IMG/VR virus record: IMGVR_UViG_3300025598_000203
Coordinates: 1 to 21,750 of that record
Direction: 5' to 3' (one strand)
Length of the DNA stretch: 21,750 bases
From: a virus
Position numbers and translations under genes: made by a program. The notes under the pieces are model-generated. The model worked only from the letters and a program-made list of their open reading frames with translations. It was not told the origin of the DNA and did no database searches. Each line of letters starts with the position of its first letter. Position 1 is the stretch's first letter. Below are positions 1 through 5,888 of the stretch, piece by piece.

Positions 1-56
1 GGAAGAGGATCGGTGGGGCTTGCCATCAAAACATCCCAGTGTGTGTAGGTAGTCAT
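1..56 (-). CDS. Partial hypothetical protein, N-terminus only
   Basis: Only the first 18 codons are inside the window; the gene runs off the left edge. Its ATG (54-56) overlaps the TGA of the gene before it as ATGA, which suggests translational coupling and membership of the same leftward transcript. The visible residues begin MTTYTHWDVLMASP and are not enough to assign a family. Confidence 0.6.
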   Translation of the reverse strand, partial: MTTYTHWDVLMASPTDPL

Positions 57-220
57 GCCGCCTCCAGCATGGAATCGCGGAAGTCCTCATAGGACTCAAA
101 ATTCTCCGCAAGGTACTGCAGGCGTTTTGCGTTGCAGTCGTAGTGATCGCAGAGCCATTGGCTGTACTGCGCTTCGTATTTGCCTTGGTCGAAGGCATCA
201 TCGAACTGATCTTGTGTCAT
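53..220 (-). CDS. Small acidic hypothetical protein (55 aa)
   Basis: A 55-residue protein starting MTQDQFDDAFDQGKYEAQYS. It is acidic and rich in aromatic residues, with two cysteines (C24, C29) and no membrane segment. I do not recognise a family. The ATG is preceded by a GGAG Shine-Dalgarno at good spacing, and the gene sits about 40 bp downstream of the leftward promoter at 257-287, so it is the first gene of that transcript. It is coupled by ATGA to the partial gene at the edge. Its position behind an operator shared with the early rightward promoter suggests an early regulatory or host-takeover role; this is inference only. Confidence 0.75.
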   Translation of the reverse strand: MTQDQFDDAFDQGKYEAQYSQWLCDHYDCNAKRLQYLAENFESYEDFRDSMLEAA

Positions 221-256
221 GACTTACTCCGGTTAACCCACTCATTGTGGTGGATA

Positions 257-287
257 AACTATAACACAGAATTAAAAGTGTGAGCAA
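257..287 (-). promoter_or_regulatory. Leftward early promoter, second copy of the early promoter sequence
   Basis: On the minus strand there is a -35-like TTGCTC (282-287), an 18-bp spacer and an extended -10 TGT-TATAGT (hexamer at 258-263). The 26 bp at 257-282 are an exact inverted copy of 6128-6153, the rightward early promoter. The promoter points to the genes at 53-220 and 1-56 and starts just after the stop codon of the HNH gene. The -35 is weak; the extended -10 and the exact conservation carry the call. Confidence 0.6.
265..282. promoter_or_regulatory. Putative repressor operator, left copy
   Basis: An 18-bp imperfect dyad CACAGAATTAAAAGTGTG with symmetry CACA-N3-TTAA-N3-TGTG. It lies in the spacer of the leftward promoter, so a bound HTH protein would block RNA polymerase. 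It is identical to the dyad at 6128-6145 next to the Cro-like gene. The binding protein is inferred from this position. Confidence 0.5.
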
Positions 288-292
288 AAAAA

Positions 293-859
293 TTATCGCC
301 AGTCAGTTTGATCCCAATTGCCTTTGCCGTGGTTACATTCGCCACACAAAATTTGCAAGTTGTTGATGTCCAAAGCAAGTTCTGGAAATAACTTTCTTGG
401 CTTAATGTGATCTACATTCATGACGGCGCCATTCATGGGAGTTGCTCCGCAACAACCACACCGACGACCGTATTTGATCAAGGCTTCCATGCGTAATCTG
501 CGCCAAGCGTAAGTGCTTAAGAAATCATCAGAATCAACATTGGTTTTGGTTCGTGGCGTGCTGTCAGATTTCTTTTGCCATTTGGCAACTTTTTTGACTT
601 CAATTTCTTTTTGCCGAGATTTTTTGTTCTCGGTTATTTTTTTGGAATTCAGAGTGCAATATGCATCTATTTGCTCAAGATGCTGTTTGATGAAAGTTTT
701 TGGGTGTCCAGAGTAATTTGTGGCGCCAATTGCTTTCATGGCTTCGTTGATGGCTAAGGCATAAATGCCAATTCCAAGATCAAATTTCTGACCAGAAAGA
801 TAAACCAGCTTTCGGGCTATTTGCGCTAGTCGCTTATTGTCTCGGAATTTTTTGCTCAT
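293..859 (-). CDS. HNH endonuclease
   Basis: A 188-aa protein. The C-terminal ~70 residues form an HNH nuclease: a CGCC zinc pair near residue 135, the VDHIKPRK segment holding the catalytic His, the INNLQILC segment, then CGECNHGKGN with the second zinc pair. The N-terminal ~100 residues, containing LSGQKFDLGIGIYALAINEA and then a Lys-rich linker, match no domain I know and may be a DNA-binding or docking region. ATG at 859 is preferred over GTG at 862 because AAGGAGG sits 5 nt upstream of the ATG and too close to the GTG. The gene is A/T-rich and lies after a structured noncoding island. It may be a free-standing homing or nicking enzyme; phage HNH proteins can also assist terminase, but no terminase is near. 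Confidence 0.9.
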   Translation of the reverse strand: MSKKFRDNKRLAQIARKLVYLSGQKFDLGIGIYALAINEAMKAIGATNYSGHPKTFIKQHLEQIDAYCTLNSKKITENKKSRQKEIEVKKVAKWQKKSDSTPRTKTNVDSDDFLSTYAWRRLRMEALIKYGRRCGCCGATPMNGAVMNVDHIKPRKLFPELALDINNLQILCGECNHGKGNWDQTDWR

Positions 860-925
860 CACCCCCTCCTTATGAATTACTTACTGATACCACCCCGAAA
901 GAAAGACAAGGAAAAAAACCTCAAA

Positions 926-941
926 CCCCCCCTACCCCCCC
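926..941 (-). other. Two G7 tracts, possible G-quadruplex
   Basis: The minus strand reads G7-TA-G7, enough for a four-tract quadruplex with loops of 1, 2 and 1 nt. It lies in the leader of the HNH gene, about 65 nt upstream of its start codon. It could also be a length-variable homopolymer tract. Confidence 0.35.
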
Positions 942-997
942 ACAGCGTGAGAGGACACCCTGTCAATTCAGGAAAGCCCAAAAAAAGGAAAGAAAGA

Positions 998-1030
998 AAG
1001 CCTGAATGCTCAACTCGAAAACTCAGGCTT
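998..1030 (-). terminator. Possible intrinsic terminator upstream of the HNH gene
   Basis: In the minus direction AAGCCTGAGT (1021-1030) pairs with ATTCAGGCTT (998-1007), 10 bp including one G.U pair. It is followed by a pyrimidine run, TTTCTTTCC and then T7. The loop is 13 nt. It would catch transcripts that read through the small-RNA terminator. The T-tract is interrupted by C, so the call is tentative. Confidence 0.4.
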
Positions 1031-1059
1031 CCCCTCTCGCCTTGGTAGGGCTACAAAGC

Positions 1060-1205
1060 AAAAAACCCATTGGTGAACGAGCTTTAGGCTTGGTTGCCGC
1101 ATAAGAGCCTGCGTTATCAGAATCATGTAGCTTTGACGAAGCCCGCTCACCAATGGGTTTGCGAGTGCGTTTCCTAGAACTACACCGGGTTACCAATCCG
1201 GTGAT
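1060..1205 (-). ncRNA. Putative small structured RNA with own promoter and terminator
   Basis: No ORF covers this stretch. A start point near 1205 follows the promoter at 1212-1241. The RNA would begin with a 5' hairpin (1183-1203; CACCGG pairs with CCGGTG), then a ~22-nt linker. A long stem follows, in which 1139-1160 pairs with 1063-1084 over 22 contiguous positions with two G.U pairs, and it ends in T6 (1060-1065). On the plus strand those two positions are A-C mismatches, so the fold belongs to a leftward RNA. The 54-nt apical region can form a smaller AGGCT/AGCCT hairpin. Total length is about 145 nt. No Rfam family is recognised and function is unknown. A cis-acting leader or terminator of the primase transcript is the main alternative. 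Confidence 0.55.
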
Positions 1206-1211
1206 GGAAGG

Positions 1212-1241
1212 ATTGTATCAACACGTCTCAAGATATGTCAA
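1212..1241 (-). promoter_or_regulatory. Near-consensus sigma70 promoter for the small RNA
   Basis: On the minus strand there is a perfect -35 TTGACA (1236-1241), an 18-bp spacer and a -10 TACAAT (1212-1217, 5 of 6 to consensus). An A at 1205 lies 7 nt past the -10. No start codon with a Shine-Dalgarno follows at once; a strong hairpin does, which fits a noncoding transcript. GTGTTG repeats overlap the -35 and abut the -10. Confidence 0.6.
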
Positions 1242-1254
1242 CACATACCAACAC
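1219..1254. repeat. Three phased CAACAC direct repeats
   Basis: CAACAC occurs at 1219-1224, 1239-1244 and 1249-1254, offset by 20 and 10 bp, so all three face the same side of the helix. A fourth, inverted copy (GTGTTG) is at 1363-1368. They lie on and just upstream of the promoter at 1212-1241. They may be operator or activator sites, or iteron-like sites beside the primase gene. Confidence 0.4.
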
Positions 1255-1369
1255 GGCTGGGGACTGGCTATCTAACCCGTCTCATTCGCAGTTGCCTAGG
1301 ACTGACGACTCTCTTTTGGCGGGTCTACCAAGTCTTGCGGACTCAGGCTCCAGTCCCCATGCGTGTTGG
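1248..1369. other. Long inverted repeat, structured noncoding segment
   Basis: The arms 1248-1267 and 1350-1369 are 20 bp each with only two adjacent mismatches, and enclose 82 nt. The arms share CCAACACG and TGGGGACTGG. The interior has further small complementarities, for example ACCCG with CGGGT, so a branched fold is likely. It is in the 3' region of the TOPRIM gene and upstream of the small-RNA promoter. It resembles no tRNA or riboswitch I know. Strand is undecided because the mismatches favour neither. Confidence 0.45.
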
Positions 1370-1370
1370 C

Positions 1371-1393
1371 GCTGATGTTTACAGTCCATCAGC
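1371..1393. other. Hairpin after the TOPRIM gene
   Basis: GCTGATG (1371-1377) and CATCAGC (1387-1393) form a perfect 7-bp stem with a 9-nt loop, 16 bp past the TOPRIM stop codon. There is no T-tract on either side, so it is more likely an mRNA 3' stabiliser than a terminator. Confidence 0.35.
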
Positions 1394-1408
1394 ACGACTT
1401 TTCGAAGG

Positions 1409-2278
1409 TCACAAATATACCATCTCTCGCTTCCTGAGTTCCATTATTTTCGCAACAACAGCCCACAGACTCTCTTTGAGGTGAAGGTCATTGGCATCAT
1501 ATCCAACCGTATCTGCCATCGTCCAGGGTAGTCCAGTCTTGATCGCTGAGTTCTCACCGGTTTTGCTCTCATCATTGTCCACAAAGACAAAACGGCGCCC
1601 TTTTATTTGATCCGCCACCTGAATGAGGTTGCTGGCGCTAAAGCACACCACCACCGCGGCAGGGATTCCCACGCTCCTTAAGGCGTGCCTCACGGACAGC
1701 CCAGTAGCAAAACCCTCCACGAGCCACACCTCCTGAGAATCACGATCGCCCAAAAACAAGACAGCATTCTTGGCCCTCATGCCGTGCAGCATCTTCTTCT
1801 CGTACTTGCGCTCCTCCATGTCCCAGCGGATCGACTGGTAGCCCTGCAACTTGTTGGTGGTCACGTTGCGCATGGGGATCAGCAACTTGTCGTCCAGCAC
1901 CAGCCCACGGGTCTCCTTGAAGCCCTTGATCTCAAGGTAGCCATGGTGATCCATCTTGGCCGACCGCAGGACAATGTCAGCCTGCAAAGCCGCCTGATCG
2001 TACTTGCGCTCCTGATCCGTGGCCGCAGAGGCCCGTTTTGAGGCCCACGCACGCTTTTCTTCGTCAGTCCAAGGCTTGGCATGCGGGTCTTCATACCAAA
2101 CGACTCTAGCCTCTCCTGACCAATCCATGACCCATCCGCGCTGACCATCCCAGAAGTACGCGCCATTGTCTGACTTGGGCTTGCTGACCGTACCGGTGCG
2201 CTTGATGCGCTCAGATGGGTACAGCTTGTTGTAGTCAATCTCCACCCCATGGGCTCGTGCAAAATCAATGAAACTCAT
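1409..2278 (-). CDS. TOPRIM-domain primase-type protein
   Basis: A 289-aa protein starting MSFIDFARAHGVEIDYNKLY. The C-terminal half is a TOPRIM fold: a LLIPMRN strand, the glutamate motif VWLVEGFATGLSVRHAL near residue 190, then FVFVDNDES with the Asp-x-Asp metal pair near residue 235. The N-terminal ~100 residues resemble the region before TOPRIM in phage and plasmid primases, but the cysteine zinc finger and any C-terminal helicase motor are absent. It probably makes or helps make replication primers together with the helicase of the same operon. ATG at 2278 is chosen over the longer frame because it overlaps the upstream TGA as ATGA; the Shine-Dalgarno itself is weak, consistent with coupled translation. 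A plasmid-type TOPRIM nuclease role cannot be excluded. Confidence 0.85.
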   Translation of the reverse strand: MSFIDFARAHGVEIDYNKLYPSERIKRTGTVSKPKSDNGAYFWDGQRGWVMDWSGEARVVWYEDPHAKPWTDEEKRAWASKRASAATDQERKYDQAALQADIVLRSAKMDHHGYLEIKGFKETRGLVLDDKLLIPMRNVTTNKLQGYQSIRWDMEERKYEKKMLHGMRAKNAVLFLGDRDSQEVWLVEGFATGLSVRHALRSVGIPAAVVVCFSASNLIQVADQIKGRRFVFVDNDESKTGENSAIKTGLPWTMADTVGYDANDLHLKESLWAVVAKIMELRKREMVYL

Positions 2279-2472
2279 GATTGACTTACAGGGTAAAAGG
2301 TCACAACACCACTGGGCCAATGAATAGTGACACTGCAACCCAACTTTTTGGATGTGCTTGAAATCCAGTGCTTGATTGCAGGCTCATACATCAATTTTTC
2401 AAGCAAACGCAAACTGATAGTCGCATCTTCGCCGCGATTCACCTTATCGGCAATCCATGCTTCGATATTCAT
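2275..2472 (-). CDS. Small hypothetical protein (65 aa)
   Basis: A 65-residue protein beginning MNIEAWIADKVNRGEDATIS, soluble and of mixed charge. The middle contains LLEKLMYEPAIKHWISSTSK and the end is a beta-prone VTIHWPSGVVTFYPV segment. I do not recognise it. A purine-rich GGAAGGG sequence precedes the ATG, and both ends overlap neighbours by ATGA, so it is translated with the paralogous genes upstream and the TOPRIM gene downstream. Confidence 0.75.
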   Translation of the reverse strand: MNIEAWIADKVNRGEDATISLRLLEKLMYEPAIKHWISSTSKKLGCSVTIHWPSGVVTFYPVSQS

Positions 2473-2678
2473 AGATCACCCTTCCTTATGGCCCTCAAGA
2501 CTCGATCTGCGGTATCTTTCAAAGTGCCAAGAAGTGCAACACTTGCTCTGATCGAGCATGCATCACGCTCATGCTGTGCTACCAGTTTGGCAAAGCGTTT
2601 AAGTGCTTTTGGATGAGTTGCTAAACAACTTGGTAAATTTGCCTCTCTAGCCATCTCAATAATTTGTTCGTCAGTCAT
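2469..2678 (-). CDS. Small protein, paralogue family member 1 (69 aa)
   Basis: The layout is shared with the next two genes upstream: an N-terminal MTDEQIIEMAREANL helix, a central RFAKLVAQHERDACSI helix and a C-terminal LRAIRKG segment. Such short proteins with an AKEREACAK-like core recur in phage early regions, but I know of no assigned function. This copy is the shortest and its core has drifted, with HERDAC in place of KEREAC. The Shine-Dalgarno GAGGTG is 5 nt from the ATG, and ATGA overlaps occur at both ends. Confidence 0.8.
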   Translation of the reverse strand: MTDEQIIEMAREANLPSCLATHPKALKRFAKLVAQHERDACSIRASVALLGTLKDTADRVLRAIRKGDL

Positions 2679-2929
2679 GCTTCACCTCTTGCACGGATGG
2701 CATCGGCTAACTGAGAAGCGGCCATTTCTTTACCAAGAAGGTAATCTTGATGTGCGCCTCGTACTTGCGCTGGCACTTCAAAATAATCACACACTTTTGC
2801 ACACGCCTCACGCTCTTTTGCTGCTACCAGCTCTGTATAACGCTCTAGCCACAGCAAGTCTTTCTCCTGAGCAATTTCAATTAACGCACCAGCTTTTCGT
2901 CCTATCTGTAAGATTTCTTCTCGTGTCAT
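2675..2929 (-). CDS. Small protein, paralogue family member 2 (84 aa)
   Basis: Starts MTREEILQIGRKAGALIEIA and carries the family core LVAAKEREACAKVCDYFE at about residues 34-51, then a variable stretch and the terminal LADAIRARGEA. It is predicted to be mostly helical and charged, without a membrane segment. AAGGGG precedes the ATG, and both ends overlap neighbours by ATGA. The core LVAAKEREACAK is identical to that of the gene directly upstream, pointing to tandem duplication. Function unknown. Confidence 0.82.
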   Translation of the reverse strand: MTREEILQIGRKAGALIEIAQEKDLLWLERYTELVAAKEREACAKVCDYFEVPAQVRGAHQDYLLGKEMAASQLADAIRARGEA

Positions 2930-3306
2930 GCTTGTCCCCTTGCTCGTATGATTTCAGCGGGTTCGTGAGGTTCGTAATAACCTATGCCGTTATCGCGGTC
3001 TTCAAACAACTTTGCACACGCCTCACGCTCTTTAGCTGCTACCAGTTTGGCAAATGCAACAATTTTAGCCTTGCATGCTTTACGTTCTTCTTCAGCACCA
3101 AGCTGTTTCAATCTGTCGCAAAGGGCGTAGAAGCCAACAACGTTGAAGTCGCCGTCATGTCCAGCCACTTTGCAAACTCGCAAGATGTCCATTTGGATTT
3201 CGCGTTCTGTCATTTGCGTGCTCCCATGCCGCGCTTGTACGCGATGTTCAGTTGCCACATGAAGTCCAGCTCGTTTAGCCATCTCAATGATTTCTTCATC
3301 AGTCAT
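2926..3306 (-). CDS. Small protein, paralogue family member 3 (126 aa)
   Basis: The longest member. It has the family N-terminus MTDEEIIEMAKRAGLHVATE, an extra ~60-residue insert containing CKVAGHDGDFNVVGFYALCD, then FAKLVAAKEREACAKLFED at about residues 85-103 and the terminal EIIRARGQA. It looks like a family member whose middle has been expanded, perhaps by fusion of two copies, since a second MTEREIQMDILRVCKVAG segment resembles another N-terminal helix. GGGGTGAAGC precedes the ATG. It overlaps both neighbours by ATGA. Function unknown. Confidence 0.8.
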   Translation of the reverse strand: MTDEEIIEMAKRAGLHVATEHRVQARHGSTQMTEREIQMDILRVCKVAGHDGDFNVVGFYALCDRLKQLGAEEERKACKAKIVAFAKLVAAKEREACAKLFEDRDNGIGYYEPHEPAEIIRARGQA

Positions 3307-3530
3307 GCTTCACCCCACATTTGCTTGTGGTTTTCTTTGATCATGTCAGGCACGCTGTCTGGCAATTTAGGACGTGCAATATCAAGAAACCATTTCTGAA
3401 AAACATCGGAGGGTTGCAATGCCAACAACAAACCGTTTTTGTCTCTCATGGTTGCCAAGGCAATAATCAATTTTTCAAGGTCGTCGTGATTGACACCGTC
3501 GGCCTTTGCGTAAAAAGTTGGATAAGTCAT
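3303..3530 (-). CDS. Small hypothetical protein (75 aa)
   Basis: Starts MTYPTFYAKADGVNHDDLEK. ATG at 3530 is preferred to a longer frame reaching 3632, because AGGAG lies at good spacing and the ATG forms an ATGA overlap with the helicase stop codon; the longer form would overlap the helicase gene by about 100 bp. It is a soluble, helical protein with no motif I recognise. It is sandwiched between the helicase and the paralogue family in the coupled early operon, so a replication-accessory role is possible but unsupported. Confidence 0.72.
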   Translation of the reverse strand: MTYPTFYAKADGVNHDDLEKLIIALATMRDKNGLLLALQPSDVFQKWFLDIARPKLPDSVPDMIKENHKQMWGEA

Positions 3531-5053
3531 TTCCGTGCTCCTAAACTGCGTTGGTATTGGATATTCATTTGTTGGATTTTGTTGTAGACGTTCTTTGTGA
3601 TCTCCACAGGGGGAGCTTTTGAGAACTGCCACTGCGTCTCTTGGCCGGTGATTTGTTTAAACAGATGACAAGCACGGGCTGATTGCTTTTCAGGCTTACT
3701 GTGGTGACGGGCGTACTCACAGACCTGATGCCATAAATGTTCAGCGTTGTCTGCCAGCTTTTTCTTTTTCGCCCCCTCACCGATGAAGATTTCCTGCATG
3801 TGACCGGGCAGCGCCTCAGCACGTGCTGGGGAAATCTTTTCGTGACCACAAGCCATACAACGCTTGTGAAACGGTTTGTACCCACACTTCGGGCAACCAT
3901 TGGGCTGCATGTCATCATCACCACGAATTTTCTTGTCCAGCTTGTCACCCGAGTCCAGTGAGTTAAGTCCGTTGAAAAATATTTCAGTGAAGTCTTCTGC
4001 AAAACGAATGATGTTGCCGCTGAAGTCCAGCAGATAGGAGTCTTTTTTCCCAGTGTCTGGCGATGAACGCAGTCCACGCCCCCACATTTGAATCGCCGTA
4101 CTTAAAGATTTACGCAGGGGACGGGCATCACAAATACATCCTACGTCAGGCACGTCAAAACCCTTTGCAAGGGCCTCAACGCTGATCAAGACCTTCAGGT
4201 GCCCACTGGGCTTTCTGTACTCGTCCAAGAGGTTCTGACGCTCTTTGGCGGTGGTCTCCGACGTGAACACAGCGGCCATGATGCCCTGGTTGATGAACTG
4301 CTTTGCAATTTCCTCACAATGCTTGATGGTGGCTCCAAAAACAATAGTCTTGCGGTTGTCGCCAAACTTGAGCCATTCATTGACCACGTCACCAATGATC
4401 TCAAGGCCACGCTCTTCAGCCGCCTTGTCAGTCCACTCATCGCCCGCGGTAGCCGCACCCTTCATATCGGGCTTTGTGCAAGAAAATATCCGCATTGGCA
4501 CCAGAACCCCTGACTGAGTCAGATCGTGCATGGTGGTGGCGTTAATGAGGTTTGTGAATATCTTTCCAAGCCCCACGCTGAACGGGGTTGCAGACAGACC
4601 GATCACAGCCGCCCCACTGCTCATGGCATAGTCAGTCCAGACCTTCATCTGGGCGTGGCACTCATCGACCACCAAAACGTCCAAGGCTGGCCAAAAACCT
4701 CGCTTGGCAATTGTTTGAGCCGATGCGATCTGCAACAACTCGTCTGGTCTGCGGCGCTGATGATTAGCCTGAATGACGCCATGGTCGTTTAAGCCGTAGC
4801 CGTCTGCGGCATCCGAGGTCTGGTTGATCAGTGTGGTGCGATCGCATAGAAAGACTGCACGCTTGCCCTTTTGCATTGCCTCACGGCAGATACGCAAGCC
4901 AAGGTAAGTCTTTCCCGCCCCCGTAGGAGCCATGATGATTTGGTTTTTATGCCCCTCGCGGAAACCTTGGCGTAGGGATTGATGGGCAGAGAGTTGGAAT
5001 GGGCGGGGTGTAGGAAATCCATCATCACGCTCAATTGGCGCTAGGTTGTTCAT
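3527..5053 (-). CDS. SF2 DEAD/DEAH-type helicase
   Basis: 508 aa with the superfamily 2 motifs in order: Walker A APTGAGKT at residues 42-49, Walker B DECH at 130-133, motif III SATP at 154-157, a helicase C lobe with KVLISVEALAKGFDVPDV near 287-304, and motif VI QMWGRGLRS at 322-330. After the motor a four-cysteine zinc knuckle (CPKC at 387-390, CMAC at 399-402) and a ~100-residue tail may bind DNA or a partner. It should use ATP to open or remodel DNA during phage replication or recombination, like UvsW/RecG-type phage helicases. The ATG is coupled by ATGA to the ParB-like gene. All catalytic residues are present, so it should be active. Confidence 0.93.
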   Translation of the reverse strand: MNNLAPIERDDGFPTPRPFQLSAHQSLRQGFREGHKNQIIMAPTGAGKTYLGLRICREAMQKGKRAVFLCDRTTLINQTSDAADGYGLNDHGVIQANHQRRRPDELLQIASAQTIAKRGFWPALDVLVVDECHAQMKVWTDYAMSSGAAVIGLSATPFSVGLGKIFTNLINATTMHDLTQSGVLVPMRIFSCTKPDMKGAATAGDEWTDKAAEERGLEIIGDVVNEWLKFGDNRKTIVFGATIKHCEEIAKQFINQGIMAAVFTSETTAKERQNLLDEYRKPSGHLKVLISVEALAKGFDVPDVGCICDARPLRKSLSTAIQMWGRGLRSSPDTGKKDSYLLDFSGNIIRFAEDFTEIFFNGLNSLDSGDKLDKKIRGDDDMQPNGCPKCGYKPFHKRCMACGHEKISPARAEALPGHMQEIFIGEGAKKKKLADNAEHLWHQVCEYARHHSKPEKQSARACHLFKQITGQETQWQFSKAPPVEITKNVYNKIQQMNIQYQRSLGARK

Positions 5054-5871
5054 TTTTTGGCTTTCCGAATTTTGTCGAGTTGTGCTTGAGCACGCTTGGC
5101 ATCTTTGATGGCTTCGTTCTTTTCCGTCATCAGGGAACTAAGGCGTGTTTCCAGTTGCGCAACACGCAAGTTCAAACGCTTGATCTCTTCGTGCGCAGTA
5201 GCCAGGGCATCATCAGACTCCAAGAGCTTGTACATAGCCTCTTGATCCGCTTGCATGGCTAATTCGTTAGCCTTCAACTCGTCTTCATCGGGTGTGGCAC
5301 CAGAATCTAAGTTAGGACTTTCCCTACCTGTTGTATTTTCACTACTAATCTGATTAGTAATCTTTTGGTTCTCAATTTCAGATTTGAGTTCCTCAGCCTT
5401 CTTGATGATGCTCTTTTCTTTGTCTTGTTTTTGCTTTTGCTTCTTAGACGGGTCTTTGACGCCGGCAACAAAAGGTTGGGACACCCGGCAGATTTTGGCG
5501 ATCTCGTACAGAGTTGCATCTTTGAGGTCTGGGTGCGCCAGGGCCATCTGCACGGCGTTGCGCTTGTCCTCGATGGTGCGTGGCTTGCCATGCTTACCGT
5601 TGACGCCAAACGAAATGATCTGAGCCTCAGATTGTGTGCCGGGCTTGTAGTTCACGTCGGCCTGCTTCATGCCCATCAGCTTGTAGGCGTGGTAGCGGTG
5701 GAAGCCATCAACCAGCCAGTGCGTTGCGCCATCAAAGACCGTGTCCATTGGCGGGAACTCGTCCCCTTCTTTCATGCACTCGATGTACTGGTACACCAAG
5801 GCTTGATCGATCACTGTGCGGCTTTGGGTGCCGCCGTCGATCCGGATGTCGTTCAAATTCACTTTTTTCAT
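5050..5871 (-). CDS. ParB/Srx-fold DNA-binding protein
   Basis: 273 aa starting MKKVNLNDIRIDGGTQSRTV. An N-terminal ParB-like nuclease/CTPase fold is seen in HWLVDGFHRYHAYKLMG (about residues 49-65, the GxHR-type box). A helix-turn-helix follows in LYEIAKICRVSQPFVAGV (about 125-142), then a Lys/Gln-rich linker and a C-terminal coiled coil of roughly 80 residues. Free-standing phage ParB-like proteins act as regulators, nickases or segregation factors; which applies here cannot be told. ATG at 5871 has GGAG 5 nt upstream and is preferred to the upstream TTG at 5910, which would overlap the repressor gene. It is coupled by ATGA to the helicase. Confidence 0.85.
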   Translation of the reverse strand: MKKVNLNDIRIDGGTQSRTVIDQALVYQYIECMKEGDEFPPMDTVFDGATHWLVDGFHRYHAYKLMGMKQADVNYKPGTQSEAQIISFGVNGKHGKPRTIEDKRNAVQMALAHPDLKDATLYEIAKICRVSQPFVAGVKDPSKKQKQKQDKEKSIIKKAEELKSEIENQKITNQISSENTTGRESPNLDSGATPDEDELKANELAMQADQEAMYKLLESDDALATAHEEIKRLNLRVAQLETRLSSLMTEKNEAIKDAKRAQAQLDKIRKAKK

Positions 5872-5888
5872 TTCATCTCCAGTTAAAT

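Noticed and set aside
961-966. Perfect TTGACA on the minus strand as promoter of the HNH gene
   Set aside because: No -10-like hexamer lies 15-19 bp downstream; that stretch is G-rich.
1071-1151. tRNA-like gene in the long stem (acceptor-like GGTGAGC with GTTCACC, then A)
   Set aside because: No standard D-arm, anticodon arm or T-loop could be fitted on either strand, and the stem continues well past seven pairs into a T-tract.
1248-1369. tRNA-Leu/Ser-like gene because of TTGGTAGAC in the loop
   Set aside because: The D-loop-like string is alone; there is no T-arm with TTC-R-A and the closing stem is 20 bp.
1879-2268. 129-codon minus-strand frame inside the TOPRIM gene
   Set aside because: Arg/Ser/Thr-rich product in a shifted frame of a clear TOPRIM gene, with no Shine-Dalgarno.
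2677-3399. 240-codon open frame on the plus strand
   Set aside because: It lies antisense to three genes with good ribosome binding sites and ATGA overlaps, and its product is low-complexity with no motif.
5365-5886. 173-codon plus-strand frame opposite the ParB-like gene
   Set aside because: The opposite strand has a recognisable ParB/HTH protein; this frame shows only reflected codon bias.
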